A stretch of 64,000 nt of DNA, from the NCBI GenBank assembly GCA_030583605.1, contig CP129466.1:1495001-1559000 (forward strand), written 5' to 3'. The stretch is from Gammaproteobacteria bacterium (GTDB lineage Bacteria; Pseudomonadota; Gammaproteobacteria; Steroidobacterales; GCA-2729495). The notes below the pieces were generated by a model. It made no database searches. It was not told where the DNA came from and saw only the letters and a program-made list of their open reading frames with translations. The translations under genes were made by a program, and so were the position numbers. Positions 1 to 8,799 of this stretch are shown piece after piece; position 1 is the first letter of the stretch, and the number at the start of each line of letters is the position of its first letter.

Positions 1-554
1 GGGTCGATCGTGCCGTCCTGCAGGTCGTAGACGGTGCAGTTGTGGACGAAGGCGATGAGATCGGTGCGCAGTTGCGGGTCGGCCACGTTCGCCGCGCGGG
101 AGGCCTGGATCAGGCGGTTGCCGAACATGACGCCGTTCTTCTGGTACGCGAGCTCGCCGGGGAGTTGGGCGTTGGTGGCCGGGATGACCTGGAACGCGGT
201 CTCAAAGAACCGCGTCATCACGTCGCCCACCTTGCTGGTGGCGTGCCCGAAGAAGGCCACGCCGATCGGCACGTTGCCCACGGCCACTGGCGGCTGGCTG
301 CCGAGCTTGTCGACGATCACCACGGTCGACTTGGGAAGGAAGAGCGCGTAGTAGACGAGCAGGAAGCCCATCAGCCAGCCCCAGCCGTGGAACTTGCCCG
401 GCGTGAAGAGCCCGGCGAACGCCGCCACCAGCACGCCGGTGATGGCAATCGCCTTGATGAGGCCGAAGTAGTCGGCCCCGCCCATGATGGCGGCGATGGC
501 GTTGAAGACCCCCGTCAGGGTGTCGACGTTGCCATAGGCGTAGATCTCGAACAT
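1..554 (-). CDS. traG: TraG N-terminal part (mating-pair stabilisation), cut by window edge
   Basis: Reading the minus strand from an ATG at 552-554 gives an open frame with no stop down to base 1. It begins MFEIYAYGNVDTLTG and contains several hydrophobic segments, then an NCTVYDL stretch near the edge. This is the usual start of F-type TraG, an inner-membrane protein needed for pilus assembly and mating-pair stabilisation. It lies 27 nt downstream of traH, the normal F order traF-traH-traG. About 184 residues are visible; the large periplasmic part lies outside the window. Identity rests on N-terminal resemblance and position. Confidence 0.85.
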   Translation of the reverse strand, partial: MFEIYAYGNVDTLTGVFNAIAAIMGGADYFGLIKAIAITGVLVAAFAGLFTPGKFHGWGWLMGFLLVYYALFLPKSTVVIVDKLGSQPPVAVGNVPIGVAFFGHATSKVGDVMTRFFETAFQVIPATNAQLPGELAYQKNGVMFGNRLIQASRAANVADPQLRTDLIAFVHNCTVYDLQDGTID

Positions 555-581
555 GCGGGCGCGAGCGGCGCGTGCCCGCAC

Positions 582-2054
582 TCAGGAGCCGCGGGCGCCG
601 CTGCTGGCGCTGAAGTCGAGCATCGACTTCACGGACGACGGCATCGTGCTCCAGAGCTGGCGCTCCAGCGTCTGCAGGTCCTGCGTCATCGAGGAGACCG
701 AGCGCACCTTGGCGTAGGCGGCCTGCTTCTCCGCGAGGATCTGCCGCTGGGCCTCCTGGGCGTTCTGCCGGATCGTGTCGACGTATTGCTGCTCGACGCC
801 GTTGCGCTTGAGCGACTGCGACAGCGCGCTCAGGGCCTGGCGGATGGCTCGGTTGAGGAAGGTCTCGGCGTAGTCGAGCGCGATCACGTCCTTGTAGGTC
901 TCGATCAGCGTCTCGGCGGTGCTCGATCCCGGCACGGCGTTGGCCACCGAGAGCATCTTGTAGACGGGCTCCGTGGTGTTGTTGACGAAGCCGATGTCGG
1001 CGGGCGACTGCGGGCTGCGCGTGGCGATGTTCTCCGACATGCGGTGCAGCCGATCGGCCACGAGGCGGGTGAAGGGCTTGGCCGAGACGGTGGCGCGCCC
1101 CGGGTTCATGCACTCGACGGGCTCGTCGCAGACGTAGACCTCGATGTCGACGTTGCCGTCGGTGGCGGACGGACCGCGGCCGAGCAGCAGGTCGCGCAGG
1201 CCGACGACGGTCGGCTCGGCGTAGCGCGGCGTGGCGCCGCTGCCGTCGTCTGCCGGCGGGGTGAGGATCACGGTGCCGATCACGCTCATGATCAGCTCCT
1301 TCTCCTGCTGGCTGATGCCGCCGCCCACCTGGTTGAGCGCGAGCCAGGTGACGTTGCCCTTCACGAAGGTGACGTTGCGCACGTTGGGGTCGGCGCTGTT
1401 GGCTGCGGCCTTCACGACGGCGGGTGCGTTGCTCGCGCAGGTGAACCTGGCCTCGGCGCGGTCGGAGACGCTGCCGAGGTACTGGGAGATGTTGGCGCAG
1501 CCGCTCATCATCGAGTTGTCGTACTCGCCGACGACGCCGTTCACCAGCGCCTGCGCGGCTTCGCAGGAGTTGATGTTCATGGCGTTGATCTTGTTGATCT
1601 GGTCCTGCAGCTCGGTGAGCAGCTTGTCGATGTCGGGCGAGATCGACTGCAGCGCGAGCTTGAAGGCGTAGCCAACGGCGTTGGCGCCGATGTTCTGCAA
1701 CAGGGCGATGAACTGCTGCTTGTTGATGAACGAGAACGCGCCGCCGTAGATGTCGATGCCGCCGCACCCGGCGCGCAGGCTGGGCAGCTGGATGCTGGCC
1801 AGCGGGTAGTTGCGGCCCGGGGCGCGCATCATCAGGCTGCCACCGGTGTAGAGGTTCATCGCCTGGCCGCGGAACGCGCCCGGCGTGGTCACGTTGCCGA
1901 GCGCGCCGAGGTCGTTGAACATCGCCTGCATCTCCGCGTTGAGATCCGCCGGGTGGCTCGCGAACGGCGCGGCGGCCAACGTCACGGCGAGCAGGCTGGC
2001 GATCAGGCGCTTGCCGAGGAGTGGGGCCGGGTGGTCGTTCGGGCGGCGTGCCAT
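582..2054 (-). CDS. traH: Conjugal pilus assembly protein TraH
   Basis: 490 residues, close to the F TraH length. A signal peptide (about residues 1-35, charged start then a hydrophobic core) targets it to the periplasm, where TraH works in pilus extension and retraction with TraF, TraW, TraU and TrbC. The front half has the family's glycine-rich segment and scattered cysteines (GCGG about residue 97, then NSCEA). The end is helical and Gln-rich, a possible coiled coil. It is 10 nt downstream of traF and is co-transcribed with it. No damage is seen. Confidence 0.9.
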   Translation of the reverse strand: MARRPNDHPAPLLGKRLIASLLAVTLAAAPFASHPADLNAEMQAMFNDLGALGNVTTPGAFRGQAMNLYTGGSLMMRAPGRNYPLASIQLPSLRAGCGGIDIYGGAFSFINKQQFIALLQNIGANAVGYAFKLALQSISPDIDKLLTELQDQINKINAMNINSCEAAQALVNGVVGEYDNSMMSGCANISQYLGSVSDRAEARFTCASNAPAVVKAAANSADPNVRNVTFVKGNVTWLALNQVGGGISQQEKELIMSVIGTVILTPPADDGSGATPRYAEPTVVGLRDLLLGRGPSATDGNVDIEVYVCDEPVECMNPGRATVSAKPFTRLVADRLHRMSENIATRSPQSPADIGFVNNTTEPVYKMLSVANAVPGSSTAETLIETYKDVIALDYAETFLNRAIRQALSALSQSLKRNGVEQQYVDTIRQNAQEAQRQILAEKQAAYAKVRSVSSMTQDLQTLERQLWSTMPSSVKSMLDFSASSGARGS

Positions 2055-2064
2055 GGTCAGGTCC

Positions 2065-2913
2065 TCAGGGCTGGCGGGCGCTGGTGGGGATGTCTTGTGC
2101 GAGTGCGGCGATCCGCTCGACCAGGTCGGTCATCGACATCACGCCGAAGCCCACCGGGACGATCTGCCGGGAGGCGGGCGCGGTGAGGTAGAGCGCCGGC
2201 ACCGCCGTGGCATTCAGGCGCGCGGCCATGCCGTTGTCGGGCCGGGCGTTCGGGTACTCGGGGATGGCGCGGCCATCCATGCTGATCGCGAGCACGGTGA
2301 ACCCGAACTCCTGCTCGAAGCGCTTCAGGATCGGCGCGAAGCGGTGGCAATGCGGGCAGTCGCCGCGGAACACGAAGATGAGGCCGTGGGTGGCGGCCAG
2401 GCTCTTGATGGTCTGCGCCTGCCGCTCGCGCTGCTGCTCGTCGAAGACGTTGATCGCCATCGCGTTGGTGGGCCGCCCGCTCAGGCCGTAGTCCAGATCG
2501 GGCACCGTCCACACCAGGCGCTGCCAGCGCTCGGCGAAGTGCTCGGACTTGTCCATGACCATGCGCTGGTAGCGCATGTAGGCCGTGAGGTTGGCGTCGG
2601 TGGGGTTCATGACGGCGACGCGCTTCAGGTCTTCCAGCCGCTTCTGCATCGCTTCGAACTCGACCAACTCGCGCGGTGGCTTCGGTGCCGGCGGTGCCGG
2701 CAGTGGGGCTGCAGCGGGTGGGTCGCGGTACCAGAACCAGCCTTCGCGATTGCGCAGCCAGTACGCGGGGTCCTCTGGGTCAGCGGCGACCGCCTTCCTG
2801 TCGTCGTTCGCGCCTTGCGCCCAGGACGGGGCGGTTGGAAGCGCCGCGGCCATGGCCAGGAGAACCGCGGCGATTCGCGCGGTCCCGCAGGTCGTCGAAG
2901 GCTTCGCACGCAT
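2065..2913 (-). CDS. traF: Conjugal pilus assembly protein TraF (thioredoxin-like)
   Basis: 282 residues with a signal peptide ending near residue 33 and a thioredoxin-like domain over the last 130 residues. A CPHC motif lies at residues 186-189, so unlike F-plasmid TraF, which lacks the redox pair, this one may be redox-active. A proline-rich linker (residues 66-80) leads into the conserved helical part. It acts in the periplasm in pilus assembly. The start immediately follows the stop of the upstream small periplasmic gene, and traH follows after 10 nt. Confidence 0.9.
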   Translation of the reverse strand: MRAKPSTTCGTARIAAVLLAMAAALPTAPSWAQGANDDRKAVAADPEDPAYWLRNREGWFWYRDPPAAAPLPAPPAPKPPRELVEFEAMQKRLEDLKRVAVMNPTDANLTAYMRYQRMVMDKSEHFAERWQRLVWTVPDLDYGLSGRPTNAMAINVFDEQQRERQAQTIKSLAATHGLIFVFRGDCPHCHRFAPILKRFEQEFGFTVLAISMDGRAIPEYPNARPDNGMAARLNATAVPALYLTAPASRQIVPVGFGVMSMTDLVERIAALAQDIPTSARQP

Positions 2914-3312
2914 CTACCGCTTCTCCGGAAAACTGCCGTCCCGGCAGAAGTTCACCTGCCAGCGCAGTTCCTGATCGGTGCGCTTGCCTTGCTCCAGCAC
3001 GTCGCGCTGGCGCGTGGTGACTTCGAGCCGCGCGCAGCCGGGCTGGGGCAGGGCGTGCAGTGTCGACACGTCGATCTCGATGGGCGTGGTCGCATCGAAG
3101 CGGCGCCGCACGTAGTCGGCGCCGGGACCGGTGAGCACGCCATGCGCCACGCCGCGCTCGGCGGCGAGCGCCAACAGCGGCTTGATCTCCGAGACAGGAA
3201 TGCGCTGCGTCGTCTGTGCCTGGCTTGGCACGGCGAACAGCGTGCCGAGTGCGACCGCGGCGAGCGCGTGGCGACGCCGTGGGACGGACAGGATGGCAGT
3301 GATGAAGGTCAT
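2914..3312 (-). CDS. Small periplasmic protein of the F-type transfer operon
   Basis: 132 residues. The start is an ATG that overlaps the traN-like stop by 4 nt (ATGA), so translation is coupled; a longer reading upstream runs antiparallel to nothing useful and is not needed. A signal peptide ends around residue 33. The mature part is small, with two cysteines (about residues 93 and 123) that could form a disulfide. No named family is recognised. Its place between traN and traF and its export signal suggest a periplasmic or mating-pair role; this is inference. Confidence 0.7.
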   Translation of the reverse strand: MTFITAILSVPRRRHALAAVALGTLFAVPSQAQTTQRIPVSEIKPLLALAAERGVAHGVLTGPGADYVRRRFDATTPIEIDVSTLHALPQPGCARLEVTTRQRDVLEQGKRTDQELRWQVNFCRDGSFPEKR

Positions 3313-4520
3313 GGGCCGAAGTAGCTGTTGACCTTCTGCTGCGCGCGCTGCTGAAGGTCGCCGAGGTTCGGCAGCGTGGGCGCGATTTCCGCGTAGAACT
3401 CGCTGAGGTCCATGCGCGAGAAGTCCAGCGCCTGAAGTTGCGCGAGGCTGAAGCCGCTGCAGTCTGGGCCCTGGGCGCCGCCCCAGCCGCGGCCGAGTTG
3501 CGCGCGGCCCTGTTCGTTGATGATTCGCGACAGGCGCGAGTTGAAGCAGCAGTAGGTCTCGGTGGTCTCGATGCAGGTTCGGATGATCGGCAGCCGCGCC
3601 GAGCAGTAGCTGCCGATGCCGTGGCACAGGCGGTTGTCGCGCTTCATCGCGAGGACCTGCTCGGCGTCCTCGCATGACAACAGCCCCGAGAGCTGGATCG
3701 CGAGCATCGCGAGCGTCCACGGCCCCGGCACCAGCGACGTCACGAAGGAGCCCACCGACAGGTCGCCGGCGATTAGCCCGGCGAGCGCCGAGGAGCCACC
3801 ACCGGCGCCGAACAGCGCCTCGAAGCCCGCGATCACCAGGTCTGGCGCGTCGGAGGTGAAGAGCGCGTCGTAGGTGTAGCTCGAGCCGATCGCGCCGATG
3901 GCCTGGCCGCCGGCGCCGGTGATCAGGCTGAAGGTGGAGAAGAGCGAGCCGTCGGTGCCGCCACCCTTGCAGCAGTTGATCAGGCCGAAGAGCTTCTTCC
4001 GGCACCGGTTGTCGAAGCCCTTGAAGACTTCGAGCGTGTTCGGATCCAGGTAGCGGCCGGCTTCACGCTGCGCTTCCAGTCCTGCGACCGCACGCGCGAA
4101 GTCGGCGTCGGGGCTGTAGCCGGTGTCGAAGCAGCGGCCGTCCAGACAGAACTGCTGGCCGCCGCAGTTGGTCACCGTCGAGGTCGTGCCTGTCGCCACG
4201 CGGCACTGCCAGGTCTGCTCATAGAGCATGCAGGCGCCTTGCGGGTTCGTGTCCATGCAGCGCGAGTCGACCTGGCTGCAGCCGCGATCGCGCAAGGGCT
4301 GGCAGTCGTCGGTGCTGTTCTGCGAGACGCAGGTGTAGGACGCGCGGTAACGCCAGCAGTCGCGCTGCACCGGGTAGCCGCCGATGGTGCGGGTCTCGGG
4401 GCCTTCGACGCAGGTCTCCGCGGTCTGGTAGCAGTCGGCGGCTATCGCGGGTGCGGACGCGAACAGGCAGAGCGCCAGCGCGCCGCCGGCGATCCAGGCG
4501 AAGCGCCGGGAGGCTCTCAT
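3309..4520 (-). CDS. traN: TraN-like cysteine-rich protein, C-terminal half gene
   Basis: 403 residues from an ATG (4518-4520) that overlaps the preceding stop by 4 nt. It has its own signal peptide (residues 1-27) followed at once by dense cysteines (CYQTAETC, CWRYRASYTC and more), a hydrophobic central part, and a C-terminal cysteine cluster (CCFNSRLSR). This is the pattern of the C-terminal region of TraN, the outer-membrane mating-pair stabilisation adhesin. TraN is normally one longer protein; here the preceding gene carries the other part. The longer frame upstream lacks an SD and is antisense-like in composition, so the internal start is preferred. Confidence 0.8.
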   Translation of the reverse strand: MRASRRFAWIAGGALALCLFASAPAIAADCYQTAETCVEGPETRTIGGYPVQRDCWRYRASYTCVSQNSTDDCQPLRDRGCSQVDSRCMDTNPQGACMLYEQTWQCRVATGTTSTVTNCGGQQFCLDGRCFDTGYSPDADFARAVAGLEAQREAGRYLDPNTLEVFKGFDNRCRKKLFGLINCCKGGGTDGSLFSTFSLITGAGGQAIGAIGSSYTYDALFTSDAPDLVIAGFEALFGAGGGSSALAGLIAGDLSVGSFVTSLVPGPWTLAMLAIQLSGLLSCEDAEQVLAMKRDNRLCHGIGSYCSARLPIIRTCIETTETYCCFNSRLSRIINEQGRAQLGRGWGGAQGPDCSGFSLAQLQALDFSRMDLSEFYAEIAPTLPNLGDLQQRAQQKVNSYFGP

Positions 4521-5509
4521 TGCGAGCGCGCCTCCAGCGTCGCGCACTGGTTGTCCCAGCTGTCGCTGAAGCTCACCGTGGTCGGCATCGCGAAGGTGTT
4601 GGCGCCGTAGTAGCTCGTGCCCTGGCAGGGGTTGTAGAACCACGCGCCGATGGTGCAGTTGGGGCCGGCGCAGCTCTGGCTGTAGTAGGTCTGGTAGCAG
4701 AAGAAGCCGTCGATCCGCGACGGGCCCGGTGTCTGCGGGATCTGCGTGTTCAGGCTGCCGGGGACGTCCTGCGAGCCCAGGTCCATGTAGACCTGACCGC
4801 TGCCCTTGTCGATCGTGAAGACGTGCATCGTGTAGCTGTTGGTCCCGCAGCTGAAGTCGAAGGCCAGGTAGTCGATGCAGGCGGGGCAGGGGTCGGCGGT
4901 GACGCGGGTAAGGAATTGGCCTGCGGAGCAGCCGGGCGTCTGGATCGGCGTGACGATCAGCACCTTGTCGCAGGTGAGGGTCTCCAGCGTGCGGTACTGG
5001 TGGCAGATCGCAGTCTCGAAACGGTCGGGCGTGGTGACGGTCTGGACGGCGCAGCCGCTGTAGCTGCCGGCGATGTTCCCGGCGATGGCCTGCGGGTCGG
5101 CCGTGATCGCGCGGCCCCGCGTGAGCAGCGGGTCGTTCGCGCCGATGCTGAAGTCCGGACGGCGCGTGGGATTGGTCTGCGAGAACTGCACCGCCATGCA
5201 GGCCGGGTCGGCAGCCGCGGGGCCGCTCGCGCAGGCGCTGGCGCGAGCCGATGCCTGCGTGCCGAGCCCCGGGCTGCCGAAATAGCTGGCTTCGGGTGGA
5301 TTGGCCGTGTAGCCGGGAACGGTCGACTGCGCGGTGCCGCCGCTGATGTTGCCGCGGGCACTGGCGTTGCCGGTGCGACCCAGCGCCTTGCCCTGCTCGA
5401 AGGCCTCGCCCAGCGACGGCGGCGACTGCGCGAAGGCGGCGGGGATCGTCGCGAGCAGGATCGCTGCCGATGCGGTGAACGCGCCGACGCTCCGTGGCAT
5501 GAGCTTCAC
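4517..5509 (-). CDS. traN: TraN-like N-terminal half gene, exported Cys-rich protein
   Basis: 330 residues with a signal peptide ending near residue 27, a Gly/Ala/Ser-rich segment, then a cysteine-rich domain (CPACIDY, SCAGPNC, CQGTSYY). It resembles the front half of TraN and stops where a second exported TraN-like protein starts (4-nt overlap in a different frame). Both halves carry their own signal peptides, so this looks like a stable two-gene arrangement and not a recent frameshift. It would act at the outer membrane in contact with the recipient. Assignment rests on cysteine pattern and operon position. Confidence 0.7.
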   Translation of the reverse strand: MKLMPRSVGAFTASAAILLATIPAAFAQSPPSLGEAFEQGKALGRTGNASARGNISGGTAQSTVPGYTANPPEASYFGSPGLGTQASARASACASGPAAADPACMAVQFSQTNPTRRPDFSIGANDPLLTRGRAITADPQAIAGNIAGSYSGCAVQTVTTPDRFETAICHQYRTLETLTCDKVLIVTPIQTPGCSAGQFLTRVTADPCPACIDYLAFDFSCGTNSYTMHVFTIDKGSGQVYMDLGSQDVPGSLNTQIPQTPGPSRIDGFFCYQTYYSQSCAGPNCTIGAWFYNPCQGTSYYGANTFAMPTTVSFSDSWDNQCATLEARSQ

Positions 5510-5511
5510 GC

Positions 5512-6210
5512 TCAGGACCCCCTCAGGCGCTTGAGCATCGGCGCGACGAGCGCTCCCGCGTCGGGGCGCTGCCGCGCCAGCGTCTCAAGCGCGTGGTCGA
5601 GGCTCACGTCGCCGGACACGCTCACGAAGGTCGCGGGCGTGCGGCAGTCGCTGCCACAGCTCGCGCCGGGTTCGGCGCGATCATCGAGGCTCAGCACGAA
5701 GGTCGGCGCGCGCTCGACGCGGTACCGCGCAAAGGCCTCGGGATCGATCACCCAGGCCACCTGGCGCTCGCCGATCAGGCCGGACACCGCCGCGAGGGTC
5801 TCGCGCATCGAGTTGGCTTTCAGGCCGCGCAGCACCAGCACGGCACCGCTGCGCGCCGCCTGATCGGTGAGGAGCCGCAGGCTCGCGCGGGGCATCTCCA
5901 GCGTGATGAAGATGCGCAGCGGCACCGGTGCGCTTGCGGTTGCCGCGGCCTGGCCGAGGCGCGCGCCGGCGCGGGCGAGCGCTTCGATGTCGGTCGAGGG
6001 CGGCGCGGCAGGCATCTTCGCGCTCGGCGGCGGGGGCGCCGGCTGGACGCCGAGTCGATCCGGTGTCGGGAAGGGGTGGGCCTTCTGGGCCCGCTCGATG
6101 TCAGCGGCGTCGGGCCACCGCGGCGTCTGGGCGTGCGCCGACGCGGAGGCGAGCAGCCCGAGCGCGCAGGCGGCCGCGACGATGGCGCGGCGTTCAGTAC
6201 GCGCCGGCAC
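5512..6210 (-). CDS. trbC: F-type pilin assembly protein TrbC
   Basis: 232 residues with a signal peptide ending near residue 28, a Pro-rich linker (about 56-72), and the conserved C-terminal TrbC domain (IFITLEMPRASLRLL; RVERAPTFVLSL). TrbC is a periplasmic thioredoxin-fold-like protein that works with TraW in pilus assembly. A CGSDC pair lies at about residues 185-189. Its start overlaps the end of traU by 17 nt and the traN-like gene follows after 2 nt, the classic traW-traU-trbC-traN order. Confidence 0.88.
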   Translation of the reverse strand: MPARTERRAIVAAACALGLLASASAHAQTPRWPDAADIERAQKAHPFPTPDRLGVQPAPPPPSAKMPAAPPSTDIEALARAGARLGQAAATASAPVPLRIFITLEMPRASLRLLTDQAARSGAVLVLRGLKANSMRETLAAVSGLIGERQVAWVIDPEAFARYRVERAPTFVLSLDDRAEPGASCGSDCRTPATFVSVSGDVSLDHALETLARQRPDAGALVAPMLKRLRGS

Positions 6211-7204
6211 AGCAGTTCCTCTTGCGGAAAATCTGGTACGCGAAGTCTTCGCCCGAGACCGGATACGACTTGCCTGCGCCCCAGATCATCGTGGTGCGGC
6301 CGTAGGGCTGGCAGCACTGTCCGGCGTCCTTGGCCGTGGCCGGCACCGGATAGACCATCTGCATCTTGTAGTGGGTCTTGTCCATGATCGGCAGCGGGTA
6401 GTAGCCGCACAGCCCGGCCGATCCGGCGCCGGTGAAGGTCACCAGTTGCCGGTGCATCTTCGCCGTCATGCGCTGTGTGATCAGCGTTGACGCCTGCACG
6501 CCGCCGATGTGCGTGGCGACGTGGCCATCCATCGGATAGATCGAGCCCTGGCAGCCAGCGCACCAGAACAGGCTCGCGATCGGCATGCCGGCGGTCGCAG
6601 CGACGCAGTCGGCGGCGCAGGCGGCCTTGGCGGCCGGATTGGCGAACAGCACCGCCTCGGGGTTCAGGATCGCGGTGAGTTCGTCGTCGGCCCACAGCGG
6701 ATCGACCTCGGTGAGGTAGGCCAGGTCGAGCGAGCCTTTCTCCAGGCAGGGGAAGTCGAGCAGCACTTCGAGCCAGGTGAGGATCGGGTTGGCGTACCAG
6801 TGCGCGTGATAGAAGCTGTTGCGCGTCTGGCTGTCGTGGCCGACTTGGGCGCCGCGCGGCACGTTAATGCTGGGGTCGAGCGAGAGTCCGCCCAGGCCGA
6901 CCATGCAGAAGGGCGTGCGCGTCACGTCCACCATGCGCACCGGCTCCCAGAAGCCGATCGACACACCGATGCGCGGCGGGTTGCTGCAGTAGCAGACGGG
7001 CGAAGACGGATTGCCGATGTCCGGCTGGCCGTCGGAGAGGATCGACGCCGAGCCGATGGTCAGCGGGAACAGGCAGCTCCAGCAGATGTCGGTGATCGGG
7101 TTCATGAAGCGCCCGTGGCAGGTCGGGCCGGCCGCTGCCGGACCCGAGACCAGCGCGAGCAGCCACAGCGCGAAGGCGAGCCGCAGCGCATCGAACGGAC
7201 GCAT
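6194..7204 (-). CDS. traU: Conjugal pilus assembly protein TraU
   Basis: 336 residues from the ATG at 7202-7204, matching the usual TraU size; a longer reading from 7297 would overlap traW deeply. Signal peptide of about 25 residues, then the family hallmark of many cysteines in the mature part (CWSCLFP, CYCSNPP, CAADC, CAGCQG, and a final NCCAGAY). TraU is periplasmic and needed for DNA transfer more than for pilus formation. The start lies 4 nt after the traW stop, so translation is coupled. Confidence 0.93.
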   Translation of the reverse strand: MRPFDALRLAFALWLLALVSGPAAAGPTCHGRFMNPITDICWSCLFPLTIGSASILSDGQPDIGNPSSPVCYCSNPPRIGVSIGFWEPVRMVDVTRTPFCMVGLGGLSLDPSINVPRGAQVGHDSQTRNSFYHAHWYANPILTWLEVLLDFPCLEKGSLDLAYLTEVDPLWADDELTAILNPEAVLFANPAAKAACAADCVAATAGMPIASLFWCAGCQGSIYPMDGHVATHIGGVQASTLITQRMTAKMHRQLVTFTGAGSAGLCGYYPLPIMDKTHYKMQMVYPVPATAKDAGQCCQPYGRTTMIWGAGKSYPVSGEDFAYQIFRKRNCCAGAY

Positions 7205-7208
7205 GGGC

Positions 7209-7856
7209 CTACGGCAGTTCATCGATGCGCAGCCTTCGGCCTTCCTGAGTGACGAGCGCCGGCACGTGGCGGATGCCGAGCCGCGTGGTGAGCGCACCTC
7301 GCTGGTCGTAGAAGACCGGCCGCTGCCAGCGGCGCATGAGGTCCAGGTAGGACCCGCCCGTGAGGATCACCTTGACCTGGCCGCGGCGCGCATCGACGAG
7401 CTTGCGTGCCTGCTCGACCTGCTCGCGATCGCGGGCGTCGAAGAAGAGCAGCGCCTGGCTGAGCCGCACGGTGTCAAGCGGATTGACCACCGTGCCCGGT
7501 GGCACGATGACGCGGCCTTCGCTGTCGAGGATCGCCTCCTGCACGACGATGCTCGGATCGTGGTGGAAGCGCCGTGCCTGCCGGGCGCGGCCGAGTCCGG
7601 CCACCGGCGTCGGGTCGTCGACGGCACGTCGGACTCGGGCCTGCGCGTCGCGCTGCAGGCGCTCGAGCGTGCCGTCCTGCTCCGCCGCGCGCAGCCTGCC
7701 CAGGATCACCTCCAGCAGGCTCGGCTCGGCGATCGGGTACACCGGGCCGATCACGCCGAGGTCCTGGGCTCGGGCGGGCGTGGTCGCGACCGTCGCGACG
7801 ACGACGGCCGTCGCGAGCCGCCAAGCCCAGCGGCGCGGGCGCCGGCGTTGGGTCAT
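7209..7856 (-). CDS. traW: Conjugal pilus assembly protein TraW
   Basis: 215 residues from an ATG (7854-7856) 4 nt after the upstream stop; an alternative ATG at 7874 would overlap the upstream gene by 14 nt. Signal peptide followed by LGVIGPVYPIAEPSLLE, the conserved TraW start, then LFFDARDREQVE and an RWQRPVFYDQ segment typical of the family. TraW is periplasmic and pairs with TrbC; the two are fused in some systems. Neighbours on both sides are F-type transfer genes. Confidence 0.92.
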   Translation of the reverse strand: MTQRRRPRRWAWRLATAVVVATVATTPARAQDLGVIGPVYPIAEPSLLEVILGRLRAAEQDGTLERLQRDAQARVRRAVDDPTPVAGLGRARQARRFHHDPSIVVQEAILDSEGRVIVPPGTVVNPLDTVRLSQALLFFDARDREQVEQARKLVDARRGQVKVILTGGSYLDLMRRWQRPVFYDQRGALTTRLGIRHVPALVTQEGRRLRIDELP

Positions 7857-7860
7857 CGCG

Positions 7861-8415
7861 TCAGAAGAGCGCACGGGCCCGTCCGATGATCTGCGACTCG
7901 TGGATCCAGCCCGTCAGCGCGTAGCGCGAGTCGAGGCTGTCCGGATGCCCGGCCTGCACGTAGTAGCGGCCCTCCGGAATGCGGCCGGTCGGGCCGGGCG
8001 CGAGCACCTGGCCTTGCCGGCTCACGGGCTTGGGCACGCCCGCCAACGTGCCGTTGACGTGGAAGCCTTGGGCGTCGCGCGCCACCTCGTCGCCGGGAAC
8101 GCCGGCGAGCACCTTGATGAAGGTGACGCCCGCCGGGTACGGTCCGCCACCGGCCCAGCGGAAGGCGACGAAGTCGCCTCGGCTCGGCATCTCGCCCTTG
8201 TGGATCAGGAAGAGCCGGTACGGCAGGCTGGGCGAGGCGTTCAGCCCGAACGCATAGTGGGCGTGAAACCAGAGCGCGATCGCCGCCAGCAGCACGTAGG
8301 CGAGCGCCCAGCGCCGAAGGTGAACGGCAGTGCGCTCTGCGAAGGTGCGCAGCCGGAGTCGCTCGACCGAGAGAGATGGCCCGGGCCACTTTCGCTGCAG
8401 GAAGAGGGTACGCAT
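7861..8415 (-). CDS. S26-family conjugative transfer signal peptidase (TraF/TrhF type)
   Basis: 184 residues: one membrane anchor (about 36-55) followed by a periplasmic S26 peptidase domain. The catalytic serine lies in NASPSLPYR (residues 59-67) and the general-base lysine in TFIKVLAGVPGD (Lys101). Such peptidases (TrhF, RP4 TraF) process pilins or other transfer proteins; the obvious substrate is the TraA prepilin at 15730-16026, but this is inference. It sits between trbI and traW, as in SXT- and IncH-like systems. Confidence 0.88.
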   Translation of the reverse strand: MRTLFLQRKWPGPSLSVERLRLRTFAERTAVHLRRWALAYVLLAAIALWFHAHYAFGLNASPSLPYRLFLIHKGEMPSRGDFVAFRWAGGGPYPAGVTFIKVLAGVPGDEVARDAQGFHVNGTLAGVPKPVSRQGQVLAPGPTGRIPEGRYYVQAGHPDSLDSRYALTGWIHESQIIGRARALF

Positions 8416-8433
8416 CGTCGATCTCGCCGACGG

Positions 8434-8799
8434 CTACAGGCCGAGCCGGCGTCGCGCGTCCGGCGTCAGGTCGCGCAGCGAGGGCGCTGCGCCCACTACG
8501 GCGCCGCGGGCCAGGACGACGCAGCGGCACTCGTCGGGAAGCGCCTGGAACAGGGCGTTGACCTCCGTGCCGAAGTCCGCCGCCCGCCGCAGCGCGCCCG
8601 CCCGCTCTTCGTCGCTCGCGCCGCGCTTGACCAGCACGGCGGCGACTTGCGCTTCCTTCAGGCGATAGAGCTCCGCCACGTCCACGACGGCCAGCGCCGG
8701 CGCGCGTTCGGGGGCGAGCCCGACGTGGGCGAGTGCGATGAGCCCGGCGCTGACCAGGGCGTTCACGCCGACGAGGAGGGCGAGGCTCCTCGCGTTCAC
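8434..8799 (-). CDS. trbI: F-type transfer protein TrbI
   Basis: 121 residues with one N-terminal membrane segment (about 6-27) and a helical periplasmic part containing VVDVAELYRLKEAQ, typical of F-type TrbI, an inner-membrane protein affecting pilus extension and retraction. The start codon overlaps the traC stop by 4 nt, and the S26 peptidase gene follows after 18 nt. The traC-trbI-traW order is that of the F plasmid. Confidence 0.85.
   Translation of the reverse strand: MNARSLALLVGVNALVSAGLIALAHVGLAPERAPALAVVDVAELYRLKEAQVAAVLVKRGASDEERAGALRRAADFGTEVNALFQALPDECRCVVLARGAVVGAAPSLRDLTPDARRRLGL

Noticed and set aside
42..2186. Long plus-strand open frame (714 codons) opposite traG/traH/traF
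   Set aside because: Composition is Arg/Gly/Val/His-rich without domains; it is a GC-driven shadow of the minus-strand transfer genes.
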